This document shows, one piece after another, positions 55,071-64,000 of a stretch of 64,000 nt of DNA (its first letter is position 1; each line of letters opens with the position of its first letter). This DNA comes from Notolepis coatsorum (taxonomy: Eukaryota; Chordata; Actinopteri; Aulopiformes; Paralepididae), in assembly GCA_963971535.1 (NCBI GenBank), contig OZ020594.1, forward strand, positions 111,336,751 through 111,400,750. The letters run 5' to 3'. Position numbers and translations under genes: made by a program. The notes under the pieces are model-generated. The model searched no databases. It was not told the DNA's origin and was given only the letters and a program-made list of their open reading frames with translations.

Positions 55071-56504
55071 TGTTGTGAAGGGCCAGATTAAACCGAATAT
55101 ATATATTTATTTATATATATATATTTAATTGTATTTGTATATTCTCTAATATTCCTTGATATCCCTTGTATATTCCTTGTACAATATGCATTGAATATCC
55201 ATTCTAGCCTACTGAACATCCCATAATAGTCTCCATTCTACTATTGGTCGAGACCTTGGTGCCAGGCTGCCATACCCCTCAGACCCAGTTCAAACGTACC
55301 GCTCCACATGTACGAACAAGTCCTAGTTCCGCGTAGGAATCTGACTGCCGCACCACTAATGGGACTATTTGTTCATAGTGCGTATATATACTGCGCTACT
55401 AAAGTAGGACTTTCTTTTCAGTCCAGTTTCTTACCCTCCAATAGAGTCACAGACGTAAAGCCTCCCCGCGACGCCACGTGTGGGAGTAAGGCCAAGTTCG
55501 CCTACCATCGGTATTGAGACATCGTGTATATTAATATTTGAATAGTCATATTTGGCACTATATCGTCGAGTTGGACGTAGTCTATTAAGCTAATAATAGT
55601 CTGTTAATATATAGTGCTTCGTGCGGTGAGAATACTACCGTAGTCAGTACCCCATCGTTTCGGGCAGAGAACTGGCTGCTTATCCAGGGTGGTTGACCCC
55701 ACGTGAAGCTGCACCCGAGGAGCCCCAGAGCCGACGAGCGAGTGGACCTGTATACCGGATTATTCTACCGACGACAGCCCGCCTTCCCAGGCACGGATTA
55801 TGCTTTGTATACTTTGATTATTCCATGGATAAAGACCCCCGACACTGCCGTGTGTTGGAACCCCCCCCCCTGGAGAGGACGCAAGGTGAGGAGACGCTCT
55901 GCAAGACGAGGTCGCTTCACGTCTCTCCTCCGTGGACCGGATGACGCCGGCCCACAAAGAGTCCACCTGCTTTCATCTGTGGTCCAAGGATCGCCGGCGC
56001 ATTGAACGGCACTACAGTGGGTTCACCTGGGATACCCTTGGCCGGATGAGGCAGCCGGATTCTACCCCCCCCCCCCTCCTACTCCTGTCGGCTTACAAGC
56101 GACCGGATTAACCCCCCCTAGTGTATCCAGTATATAATCATTAAAGTATCATTGCTGTTATTCCTTAAACTATTCCAGGTCGTATATGTACCACCTGCGC
56201 CTTCAGAGATTGGACATTCTCTATTGATATACCGACGAATACTCTTGCCATAAAAGTGCATACTAATTCCCATTCATAAATGTGATTGATTTGATTAAGT
56301 GCTTGCTCTACACACCATCGCTGTGTAGAAATAAAGACCTATTTCTAATTCGTACATTTGTGTTGGATCCGTTTCATCTACGTGACAGTGTTCATCATAA
56401 TATATTTATGCCGTGTACTGGGTGGCCGAATATTAAGTACAAAGGTAGTGGTAGTAAGTATCATATCTAGTAATACAGTCAGGGAATTGTACCCCTCAGT
56501 TACA
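55071..56504 (+). repeat. Bel/Pao element 2, 3' LTR
   Basis: 1434 bp, matching the 5' LTR at an offset of 6590 throughout. Followed by ATAG. Confidence 0.93.
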
Positions 56505-56509
56505 ATAGT

Positions 56510-57066
56510 CGTAGTACAAATATACAGCACTGTTGGGGGGGGGGGCTCTCTCGCATATAGTAATAATAGAGTATATACATTTGAGGGGGAATAAACTGTA
56601 CATATACAGCACTGTTTGTGATACAAAAATAGTAGAGTACATTAACCTGGCACACAACATACTTGTTCACATGTCATTTTTCTTTCACTCTAAAGTACAG
56701 TTTATTCCCCCTCAAATGTATATACTCTATTATTACTATATACTATTTTTGTATCACAAACAGTGCTGTATATTTGTAGACCTCTTCCAATGTACAGTTT
56801 ATATGTCTGAGGAGAAGACTGGTACTCATCATCTTCGTCTCCACAAAGTAGGCTACTGGGGGGTCTACTGTATGTGAGACATATTTCCTTTAGAGTGAAA
56901 GAAAAATGACATGTGAACAAGTATGTTGTGTGCCAGGTTAATGTACTCTACTATTTTTGTATCACAAACAGTGCTGTATATGTACAGTTTATTCCCCCTC
57001 AAATGTATATACTCTATTATTACTATATGCGAGAGAGCCCCCCCCCCCAACAATGCTGTATATTTG
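56510..57066. repeat. Inverted-repeat (fold-back) element
   Basis: The arm at about 56510-56695 (ATATACAGCACTGTT, G run, GCTCTCTCGCATATAGTAAT, AAAATAGTAGAGTACATTAA, CATACTTGTTCACATGTCAT) is matched inverted at 56878-57064, including a C run. A shorter second inverted copy of GTACAGTTTATTCCCCCTCA lies at 56695. The loop holds about 180 bp. Confidence 0.85.
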
Positions 57067-57100
57067 TAGACCTCTTCCAATGTACAGTTTATATGTCCAA

Positions 57101-57156
57101 TTAGGTACAATTTACAGTAAGGTGTAATGAGGTATGGGTTGTAGTGCAAATTCTTT
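57101..57156 (-). mobile_element. LINE 3' UTR fragment, first piece
   Basis: AATTAGGTACAATTTACAGT through GCAAATTCTTT matches 47390-47440. It is interrupted at 57157 and resumes at 57774. Confidence 0.7.
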
Positions 57157-57773
57157 ACTTACGCCTGCTACCCCTTCTGGGGCATAGGCCGTCAACAAGT
57201 GATCTCCAAGCATCTCTGTCTTGAGCTGTTCTCTCCAGTTGGTTCCAGGTCATCTTCATGGTCTTGGTGTCTGCCTCCAGGTCTCTGCGCCAGGTGTTTC
57301 TCGGGCGGCCCCTTTTCCGCTTGCCCTGCGGGTTCCATGTTAGGGCTTGTCTGGTGATGGTATGGGCAGCCCTGGACGAAAGAAGGGTGATCGGCCGTGT
57401 GGCTTCCAGAGACTTCTGGCTTTCACCACATGGTGTCATAGACCTTCTTATCGAAGACCCTTCTCTTCCCTGGGCCAAGGTGTTGATGTCTTGTTTTTCT
57501 CTTGTTGGCGTTTCTGTAACAATATAGTGTTTTACGGGGTGGGGATGTTAGCCCCTCGCCCGAACCCCCTGGAGGGCTTTTGGAGTTGGCTTGTTAGTCC
57601 TCTTCCCACGCCTATTGTCTTCCAGGTGATGGATTGCAGCCTCATACCACGTGAGGCCAGACAGGCTGAGGGTTGTGTACAAGCTGTCTCGGCACGTCAA
57701 GCCCAACCAACTCCTGCTACTGTGTATTGAAAGCTGCACTAGGCAAGCTAACCCTACCAGCAACGCAATATTT
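57157..57773 (-). pseudogene. LINE C-terminus insertion with 7-bp target duplication
   Basis: 617 bp flanked by ATTCTTT (57150-57156 and 57774-57780). On the minus strand the frame over 57478-57155 carries TWNPQGKRKRGRPRNTWRRD, then TWNQLERTAQDRDAWRSLV and GLCPRRGS. This is the typical C-terminal tail of a fish non-LTR retrotransposon reverse transcriptase. The 3' end carries a short TAAG-like tail. It is 5'-truncated, with only the last part of ORF2 and some upstream sequence. The family is different from the LINE it landed in. Confidence 0.7.
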
Positions 57774-57925
57774 ATTCTTTGCCAATAAATATAAAGTCTG
57801 TTTAGGTGTTCTAAAGTGGGTGCTGCAGTCAGTTGTTTGTTTAAAGTGAGTGTGTGCGTGTGGATGTGTGTGCTGTGAGTGCATTTGATGGTTGTTACAT
57901 AGTGTTATTGTCATTTGTATGTGTG
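57774..57925 (-). mobile_element. LINE 3' UTR fragment, second piece
   Basis: Continues the copy from 57156 (GCCAATAAATATAAAGTCTG ... GTTACATAGTGTTATTGTCA), as at 47438-47572. Confidence 0.7.
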
Positions 57926-57956
57926 TAATGTGTAACTAGTACAGTGGAGGGGTGTC

Positions 57957-58111
57957 CAGGTCCTGCAGGGTCTCACTCTTGTACTGGCCGAAGCCAACAA
58001 GGGCCAGGAGAGACCTCTCTTTGGCCGACTCGAATGCCCGGATATAGTGGACCAACTCCATAAAGTCCACATAGGCATTAGGGCGGCACTCGAGTAGCGA
58101 GTTAAGGCATC
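57957..58111 (-). CDS. Coding-like segment of unknown identity (candidate exon)
   Basis: On the minus strand, after a candidate acceptor (TCTTTAG, 58117-58112), about 50 codons read CLNSLLECRPNAYVDFMELV, then HYIRAFESAKERSLLALVGF and GQYKSETLQDL. The composition (charged, helical, few rare residues) looks like protein. I do not recognise the family. It could be an exon of a host gene or of a transposase. At 57957 it meets sequence shared with 47577-47623. Confidence 0.3.
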
Positions 58112-58129
58112 CTAAAGACAGATACAATG

Positions 58130-58590
58130 AGACAGTTCAGTTATTAGACAGTTCAGTTATAGAAGTTTTCTATTTGTACCTACCCCTAGCAGACTGTACA
58201 GCATGTATTGTGTTCAATTACACTTGCTTGACTTGCTCACAATAGAAACACACAGTAATACAGTAGATGCTTTGTTTTATCCTATCCTTAAGGGAATAGC
58301 ATACTAGCTATATCTATTATATTGTGATGAAATATAGTAATGCATAATTTAGGCACATTTAGTTTAGTTTATTTCGTTTATAAAGGACAGTGTATAATGA
58401 CAATCGTTTGCATTAAACAAATGGATGAGTGCACCAGATTTAGCAAGAAGCTATAATTTCCATCTATAGTCCTATGTACTGTAACGTTTCATAGCTATTT
58501 AAGTTTATTTAGATTATAAAGGGCAGGGTATAATGACAATCATGTCTGCTGGCCACTTTTTCAGATCCACACACACACACACACTATTGC
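58130..58590. other. No gene recognised
   Basis: AT-rich. A near-repeat of TTTATTT...ATAAAGG(A/G)CAG(T/G)GTATAATGACAATC occurs at 58365 and 58502. A short CA run lies at 58570. Confidence 0.4.
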
Positions 58591-58694
58591 ATTAATCAGA
58601 ACTAAGTACAAGGAACTCTGCATGAATGAAAAGGGCTTCATAAATCAAATGAATTATTATTATTATTACCTTATTTGCATATTGTCTCGTTATT

Positions 58695-58775
58695 AGATAG
58701 ATAGATAGATTGATTGATAGATAGATAATTAATACTTTATTGATCCCGGAGGGGAATTTAAGTAGCCATACGATG
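58695..58775 (-). mobile_element. (GATA)n with LINE/SINE-type tail
   Basis: GATAGATAGATAGATTGATT then ATTAATACTTTATTGATCCC GGAGGGGAATTT. The complement (ATTCCCC...GGGATCAATAAAGTAT, then TATC units) is a familiar 3' tail of fish retroposons. It interrupts the hAT fragment below. Confidence 0.5.
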
Positions 58776-59173
58776 GAGTTCTTTTTACAGAGTAAAATTA
58801 GCGGCTTAAATTTAGTGAACAGCATTTCTTCCTTGGCGATGCAATATGCCACATTCATCTTAAACTTTACCTCACGGAGATCAGCATCATCCGCTCTGGT
58901 CGTCTGTTTACTCAGCGAGTGCAAGAGGGTGCCGGCCCGCTCAGGGGTTTGTTTAGCGTTGAAGGCATCCCGGGCAAGAATGTGTCGATGGGACGTATTG
59001 TGTTTATTAATGTTATCCCTTTTTAGGATATTGTTACCCGCGACATAGGGATTCTCTGATCGGATCTTTTCCGGAGTCTCCCGGCACCAGTGACAGAATA
59101 ATAATAGCTGTGCTTCCTCATTAAAAAATATCCACGGAAAATCATTTTCCCACTCTGCGTTATATCTGTACAT
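58776..59173 (-). pseudogene. hAT transposase N-terminus (ZNF862-like, TTF-type finger)
   Basis: The minus frame from ATG 59173 begins MYRYNAEWENDFPWI. It then has a zinc-finger-like CHWCRET ... NKHNTSHRH (Cys-x2-Cys and spaced His), and later VAYCIAKEEMLFTKFKPLIL. This matches the N-terminal layout of ZNF862/KIAA-type hAT proteins: TTF-type finger, then the start of the RNase H-like domain with IAKEE. After about 58776 the frame passes into a retroposon tail, so the catalytic and dimerisation domains are missing. The 5' UTR and terminus lie at 59174-59604. Confidence 0.65.
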
Positions 59174-59604
59174 CTTGTTAATCTTCTCCTTTTGTCTCGT
59201 TTCTATTAACGGTGGTCCCTCTCTGGCTCATTTGGGGTTTTGATCTTGTACTTCTTTTGTTGGATTTAATACCTTAAAAAAGCGCTTCATCTTGTCGAAG
59301 TCACCCAGTCAGTGTACATTGAGCTCGCAACTTAGTCGCGGGGATATTGTTCGCTAGGGATTATGGGATTTGGTGTTTGATTATGGACTCTACGCGAGAC
59401 GGGACATTGTTTTTAATCGCACGAGACTACAAGTACCAAGTGGATAGCGTGGCGCTGTGGTCCATTCAATTTACCGTCACACTTTCTTTTTTTTTGCTTG
59501 TGCCACGGGCCATCGCACCAGTGCTACTAAAGTCAATTCATTCATCGCACAGACTGACGTCAGTGTCGCACGTGCGACATATATGTTGCACTGTACAGGC
59601 CTGA
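59174..59604 (-). mobile_element. hAT 5' terminal region
   Basis: On the minus strand it starts CAGGCCTGTACAGTGCAACA, then GTCGCACGTGCGACACTGAC and GTGCGATGAATGAATTGACT. It continues to the transposase ATG. The terminus is related to 25525-25645. Confidence 0.6.
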
Positions 59605-60066
59605 TGACATACAGATAGACAGTAGTGCTACATCTATACATGGCAAGCTATAACACTGACGAAGGAATATGTCATTCCGAAACATGTTTGTTTCAGGCTG
59701 CCATTAAATACTTGAACCTGAGAGTGCTGGTCTAGCTTCACTGCTTCTTTTTTACATCTATACATGACATACCAGATTTGCAAATACAGTAGGCTACTGT
59801 TTGTGATACGAAAAGAGTCCAGAAAAGAGAGTATATACATTTGACGTATTATTATTGTATTGTGATATGTTTTGTTTCATGTTGGGAAAAAAAAATATAT
59901 TATTAATTTCTTTTTAATAATACAATAAATATCGGTGGGGGGGGGGCCCGAGCTGTCAATCTCGCCTCAGGGCCCGTGGGGCATTCCAACCGCCACTGTA
60001 CAGCCGCCATATTGCATCATATCCTGTGAAGGTTTGGGGTTATGACTCATGCTCAGATGAAATTAG
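59509..60066 (+). repeat. 558-bp tandem duplication, copy 1
   Basis: Begins TCGCACCAGTGCTACTAAAG and ends AAATTAGTCCA. It includes the hAT terminus (59509-59604), a GAAGGAATATGTCATTCCGA palindrome-like stretch and a G run. Confidence 0.93.
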
Positions 60067-60628
60067 TCCATCGCACCAGTGCTACTAAAGTCAATTCATT
60101 CATCGCACAGACTGACGTCAGTGTCGCACGTGCGACATATATGTTGCACTGTACAGGCCTGATGACATACAGATAGACAGTAGTGCTACATCTATACATG
60201 GCAAGCTATAACACTGACGAAGGAATATGTCATTCCGAAACATGTTTGTTTCAGGCTGCCATTAAATACTTGAACCTGAGAGTGCTGGTCTAGCTTCACT
60301 GCTTCTTTTTTACATCTATACATGACATACCAGATTTGCAAATACAGTAGGCTACTGTTTGTGATACGAAAAGAGTCCAGAAAAGAGAGTATATACATTT
60401 GACGTATTATTATTGTATTGTGATATGTTTTGTTTCATGTTGGAAAAAAAATATATATTATTAATTTCTTTTTAATAATACAATAAATATCGGTGGGGGG
60501 GGGGCCCGAGCTGTCAATCTCGCCTCAGGGCCCGTGGGGCATTCCAACCGCCACTGTACAGCCGCCATATTGCATCATATCCTGTGAAGGTTTGGGGTTA
60601 TGACTCATGCTCAGATGAAATTAGTCCA
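60067..60628 (+). repeat. 558-bp tandem duplication, copy 2
   Basis: Offset 558 from copy 1 and almost identical; it differs in A, TA and G run lengths near 60443 and 60495. Identical minus-strand 68-codon frames (59634 and 60192) are not recognisable proteins. Confidence 0.93.
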
Positions 60629-60745
60629 CGTTTGCATTTGATTCAACACTCCACCAGTGGGGGAGAAATCATACCCAAGTTTGCGATTGACGTTTTATTT
60701 GAGTTTTCCTAGTAGGAAGTTGTTATTTCCGACCTCCGAGTTCGA

Positions 60746-61771
60746 ATGGAATGCAGCATTAGTCTTGCACCACTGCATCCTTTGGTCCCGGCGTGTGGCT
60801 CACCTGAAGATGGCCAAGCTGAGCGACCACAGCACCATCGGCCTCCGAGGGAGTTAACGGCGATCATCCTGATCGGAGTGTATATTCCACCGCAAGCCAG
60901 CAACAACGCCACGCTCTCCAGACTCCACGACGAGGTAAATAGAATACAAGCGACGAACGTTAACGCCGCCATTTTGGTGCTGGGCGATTTCAACAGCGCC
61001 AATCTGAGAAAGGTATTACCTGACTTCTATCAGCATGTGACTTGCAACACCAGAGGCGGTAACATCCTAGATCACTGTTACACGCAATTTAAAGGTGGCT
61101 ACAAGGCTCATTCTGATAGTGGCTTTGGTAAATCAGATCACGCGTCAATCTTTCTTTCACCAAAGTACAAACAGAGAATTAAAAGTACTCCTGTAGTCTC
61201 GCGAGAGGTGCAGAAATGGGATTTGACGTCAGAGGAGACGCTCCGGTCTGTGTTTCACTGCACAGACTGGAATGTGTTCCGCGACACAGATAACATTAAT
61301 GTCTACACGGAGACAGTGCTGGACTATGTTTGTACTAGGGTGGAAGAAACAATCCCCACTACCAAAATGAGAGTTTACCCAAATCAAAAACCCTGGGTAG
61401 ACAAATCCGTCCGTGAAGCTCTGAGAGAGCGCACCAAAGCATACAACGACGGCCTAGTGGCAGGCAACATGAATGACCACAAGGTGGCGCGATACAACGT
61501 AAGGAGGACAGTGTCAGAGGCCAAACGGCGCTACAGGGATAAAATTGAACTCCAGTTTGAACAAGCTGACTCTAGAGCTATGTGGCAGGGGCTCAAAACG
61601 ATGACAGACTACAAAGGCGCCTCCCTCAAACTGACCAGTGACATCTCCTTAGCAAATGACCTCAATACCTTCTATGCGATGTTTGATGCTGGTAATAACA
61701 ACACCAGCTCACAAGCCACGGCAATGGGGGGGGGGGGTCGGCTGCTGATGGAGGCGCAGTGTTCAGGGTAA
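60746..61771 (+). pseudogene. LINE ORF2 part 1: endonuclease (5'-truncated)
   Basis: The frame starts at ATG 60746, but recognisable endonuclease begins near residue 33 (PPRELTAIILIGVYIPPQA). Apurinic-type endonuclease motifs are VLGDFNSANL (catalytic Asp/Asn) and GKSDHASIFL (the SDH block), with RGGNILDHCYT between them. A linker rich in Arg/Lys (QKPWVDKSVREALRERTKAY) leads to RT. The N-terminal catalytic Asn/Glu motifs are missing through 5' truncation. The frame leaves register at a 12-base G run (61726-61737). The role is nicking target DNA for reverse transcription. Confidence 0.8.
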
Positions 61772-63153
61772 CAGAGCATGAGGTGAGGCGGACCTTTAAA
61801 AAAGTGAATATCAGGAAGGCAGCAGGTCCGGACGGCATCCCCGGCCGCGTCCTAAAAGTCTGTGCCGACCAACTGGCCCCAGTATTCACTGACATATTTA
61901 ACCTGTCCTTAGAACAGGCTGTCATCCCCACCTGCCTGAAGAAGTCCACTATTATCCCTGTACCCAAAAAATCCAAGCCTGCTTGCCTCAACGACTACCG
62001 CCCTGTAGCTCTCACCTCCATAGCCATGAAGTGCTTTGAGAAGCTAGTAAAGGGCTACATCTGCTCCTCCCTCCCCATCAACATGGACCCCCTGCAATTT
62101 GCATACCGCCCCAACAGGTCCACGGAGGACGCCATAGCCCATGTGCTGCACACAGCAGCATCACACCTGGACAAGAGGCAGGGGAACTATGTGAGAATGC
62201 TATTCATCGACTACAGCTCGGCATTCAATACCATAGTCCCCTCCATACTCATAGCCAAGCTCAGGGACCTGGGCTTGGGCTATGACCTCTGCCAGTGGGT
62301 CTTGGACTTCCTGACTGGCAGACCCCAGGTGGTGAGAGCAGGCAACTGCACCTCCTCATCCATCACCCTCAACATAGGGGCCCCCCAGGGCTGTGTTCTG
62401 AGTCCCCTCCTCTACTCCCTGTACACACACGACTGTGTGGCTCAGCGGAGTAGCAATACAATCATCAAATTTGCTGACGACACAGTGGTGGTGGGCCTGA
62501 TCTCTGCCAACGACGAGAGGGCCTACCTGGAAGAGGTCAAGGTCCTGGCGGGATGGTGCCAGGAAAACAGCCTCTCCCTGAACGTCAGCAAAACAAAGGA
62601 GATGATTGTGGACTTCAGGAGGTCGGGGGTCAAGGACTACAGCCCCCTCAGCATCGACGGGGCACCGGTTGAGAGAGTCAACAGCTTTAAGTACCTCGGA
62701 GCCTACATATCCGAGGACTTGACATGGACCACACACATTGACAGTGTTGTGAAGAAGGCACGACAACGCCTCTACTTCCTCAGGCGCCTAAGGAAGTTCC
62801 AAGTCAGTCAGAAGATCCTTAAGAACTTCTACTCATGTACAATAGAGAGCATCTTGACCGGCAACATCACCTCCTGGTTTGGGAATAGCACTGCACAAGA
62901 CCGAAGCAGACTACAAAGAGTGACACGTTCAGCCGAACGCACAATTGGAGGGGGGCTCCCCACCCTCCAGAACATTTACAACAAGCGTTGCAAGGGCAAG
63001 GCTAAGAGAATCATTAAAGACTCCAGTCACCCGAACAACTGCCTCTTTGAACTGCTGCGGTCAGGCAAGCGATACCGGAGTCTCAAGGCGAGCACAGAAA
63101 GACTCAGAAGAAGCTTCTATCCCCAGGCCATCAGGCTGCTAAACGAACAATGA
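61759..63153 (+). pseudogene. LINE ORF2 part 2: reverse transcriptase
   Basis: 464 codons open in the frame resumed after the G run. RT blocks in order are [43 protein letters not shown] (first Asp), [19 protein letters not shown], and [10 protein letters not shown] (catalytic FADD). The thumb and C-terminal region ([26 protein letters not shown]) follow. The sequence pattern belongs to the jockey-superfamily fish LINEs (CR1/L2/Rex1 group). All RT active-site residues are intact, so the main lesions are the 5' truncation and the frameshift. Confidence 0.88.
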
Positions 63154-63645
63154 ATGAACACTACACAACAACAACCACCAAACGCACATAGCACACACAT
63201 CCACACGCACACACTCACTTTAAACAAACACACCGTAGCACCCACTCCACACACTTTATAGCACACACCCACTTTAAACAAACACACTGTAGCACCCACT
63301 CCCCACACTTTATATTTATTGATGAAGGATTGCACTACAACTCGTACACCTTACTGTAAATTGTACCTAAAATTGTACCTCATCCCATTTCTGCTTTGCA
63401 CTAGATAGTACTGTACATTAGTACACTGCATAGTATTGTATATTATATGGTAACTCAGAACATTGTACATATGTCTATACCGAACACTGTGACCTCATTT
63501 TTCTTCTTCTAAATTACATGCTATATTATGTTATTTGATACTATCTTGTCTAGCACAGTCTCTGGAGCGTAACAGTAAGAAGCATTTTGTATGAAAGTAT
63601 TCTGTACTTCTGTATGACAACTATTAAAGAACTTGAACTTGAGGT
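63154..63645 (+). mobile_element. LINE 3' UTR and tail
   Basis: AC-rich, then AT-rich sequence ending ATGACAACTATTAAAGAACT followed by TGAACTTGA. This is the source form of the fragments at 17640-18143, 47157-47576 and 57101-57925. A short tandem (AAACAAACACAC ... CACCCACTCC) lies near 63220-63305. Confidence 0.85.
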
Positions 63646-63750
63646 TCAGCTTGGGCCTCTCCCTCATGAAGTACTGCCCGCCGAATATGATGGCGGCATA
63701 CAGGCCGCAGAACATGAAGGACTTGCTCCTGAAGTGGGACAGAATACACA
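63646..63750 (-). pseudogene. ELOVL3/6-like fatty-acid elongase exon fragment
   Basis: On the minus strand, after CACTTCAG (a good splice acceptor), the frame reads SKSFMFCGLYAAIIFGGQ then YFMRERPKLNLK. This matches the N-terminal first-membrane-segment region of ELOVL3/ELOVL6 very-long-chain elongases, ER membrane enzymes that condense malonyl-CoA with acyl-CoA. About 32 codons remain. The exon stops where the LINE 3' end begins (63645), so it is probably cut by that insertion. Upstream lies the 43-bp array, itself made from the acceptor and exon start. Confidence 0.55.
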
Positions 63751-64000
63751 CAGAACATGGAAGATTTACTACGGAAGTAGGACAGAACACACACAGAACA
63801 TGGAAGATTTACTATGGAAGTAGGACAGAACACACACAGAACATGGAAGATTTACTATTGAAGTGGGACAGAACATACATAGAACATGGAATATTTACTC
63901 CTGAAGTGGGACAGAACACACACAGAACATGAAATATTTACTCCTGAAGTGGGACAGAACACACACAGAACATGGAAGATTTACTATTGAAGTAGGACAG
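63731..64000 (+). repeat. 43-bp minisatellite, at least six copies, runs off the window
   Basis: GAAGT(G/A)GGACAGAA recurs at 63731, 63774, 63817, 63860, 63903, 63946 and 63989, a 43-bp period. On the minus strand each unit contains an acceptor-like stretch plus the first bases of the elongase exon (AAG/AAATCTTCCATGTTCTG-like). Confidence 0.93.

Larger units (their letters stand above)
48481..56504 (+). mobile_element. Bel/Pao LTR retrotransposon, element 2
   Basis: 8024 bp with two 1434-bp LTRs, a 4-bp target duplication, a tRNA-Tyr primer site and a polypurine tract. Gag, zinc knuckles, protease, RT and RNase H lie in one frame. That frame contains two stop codons, and the integrase lacks its catalytic core. 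The LTRs differ at only two positions that I noticed (near 48757/55347 and 48790/55390), so the insertion is recent. Confidence 0.93.

Overview
The window is eukaryotic, almost certainly from a ray-finned (teleost) fish. Mononucleotide to tetranucleotide microsatellites are dense, there are tRNA-derived SINE heads, hAT, TTAA-class and jockey-type repeats, Bel/Pao and Mag-type Gypsy LTR elements, a fish-type endogenous retrovirus, and two scraps of vertebrate exons (a collagen-VI alpha-3-like vWA domain and an ELOVL3/6-like elongase exon). I see no complete ordinary host gene, no rRNA or functional tRNA, and nothing bacterial. It is a nested pile of mobile elements, best read as an order of insertions.

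Layout. 1-3.9 kb: 3' part of a decayed Ty3/Gypsy (Mag-like) element, inserted in the C-terminal coding end of a hAT transposase. 4.7-7.8 kb: microsatellite-rich block bounded by TTAA plus short inverted ends, holding the vWA exon fragment and an IS630-like transposase fragment. 8.3-11.1 kb: LINE 3' ends in both orientations and three minisatellites. 11.7-13.6 kb: nested hAT-like non-autonomous elements. 14.4-15.5 kb: BED-finger start followed by a 21-copy 47-bp array. 19.6-22.7 kb: an old repeat split by a TTAA-flanked Kolobok-like element and SINEs. 23.5-24.9 kb: large fold-back. 25.9-43.7 kb: three near-identical copies of a 2.73-kb unit, each ending in the first 371 bp of a Bel/Pao LTR. The middle copy is split by a 9.6-kb minus-strand provirus (31017-40623).

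43.35-45.3 kb: a Bel/Pao LTR plus truncated gag, continuous with the third unit. 45.4-48.5 kb: LINE tails, a transposase HTH fragment and a minisatellite. 48481-56504: an almost intact Bel/Pao element with near-identical 1434-bp LTRs, an ATAG target duplication and a tRNA-Tyr primer site; its gag-pro-pol is one reading frame broken by two stops, and the integrase core is missing. 56.5-60.6 kb: fold-back repeat, LINE insertions, hAT 5' end and a 558-bp tandem duplication. 60.75-63.65 kb: 5'-truncated jockey-superfamily LINE whose 3' end abuts the elongase exon. A 43-bp minisatellite runs off the end of the window.

The most unusual objects are the provirus, where an Env with CXXC and CX6CC motifs lies 5' of RNase H-integrase while gag, protease and RT are absent, and the young Bel/Pao element lacking its integrase catalytic core. 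Coordinates of LTRs, target duplications and arrays were counted directly from the sequence; family names rest on motif recognition without database searches. Many computed open frames begin at non-ATG codons or lie in microsatellites, so coding calls here are restricted to frames with recognisable domains.
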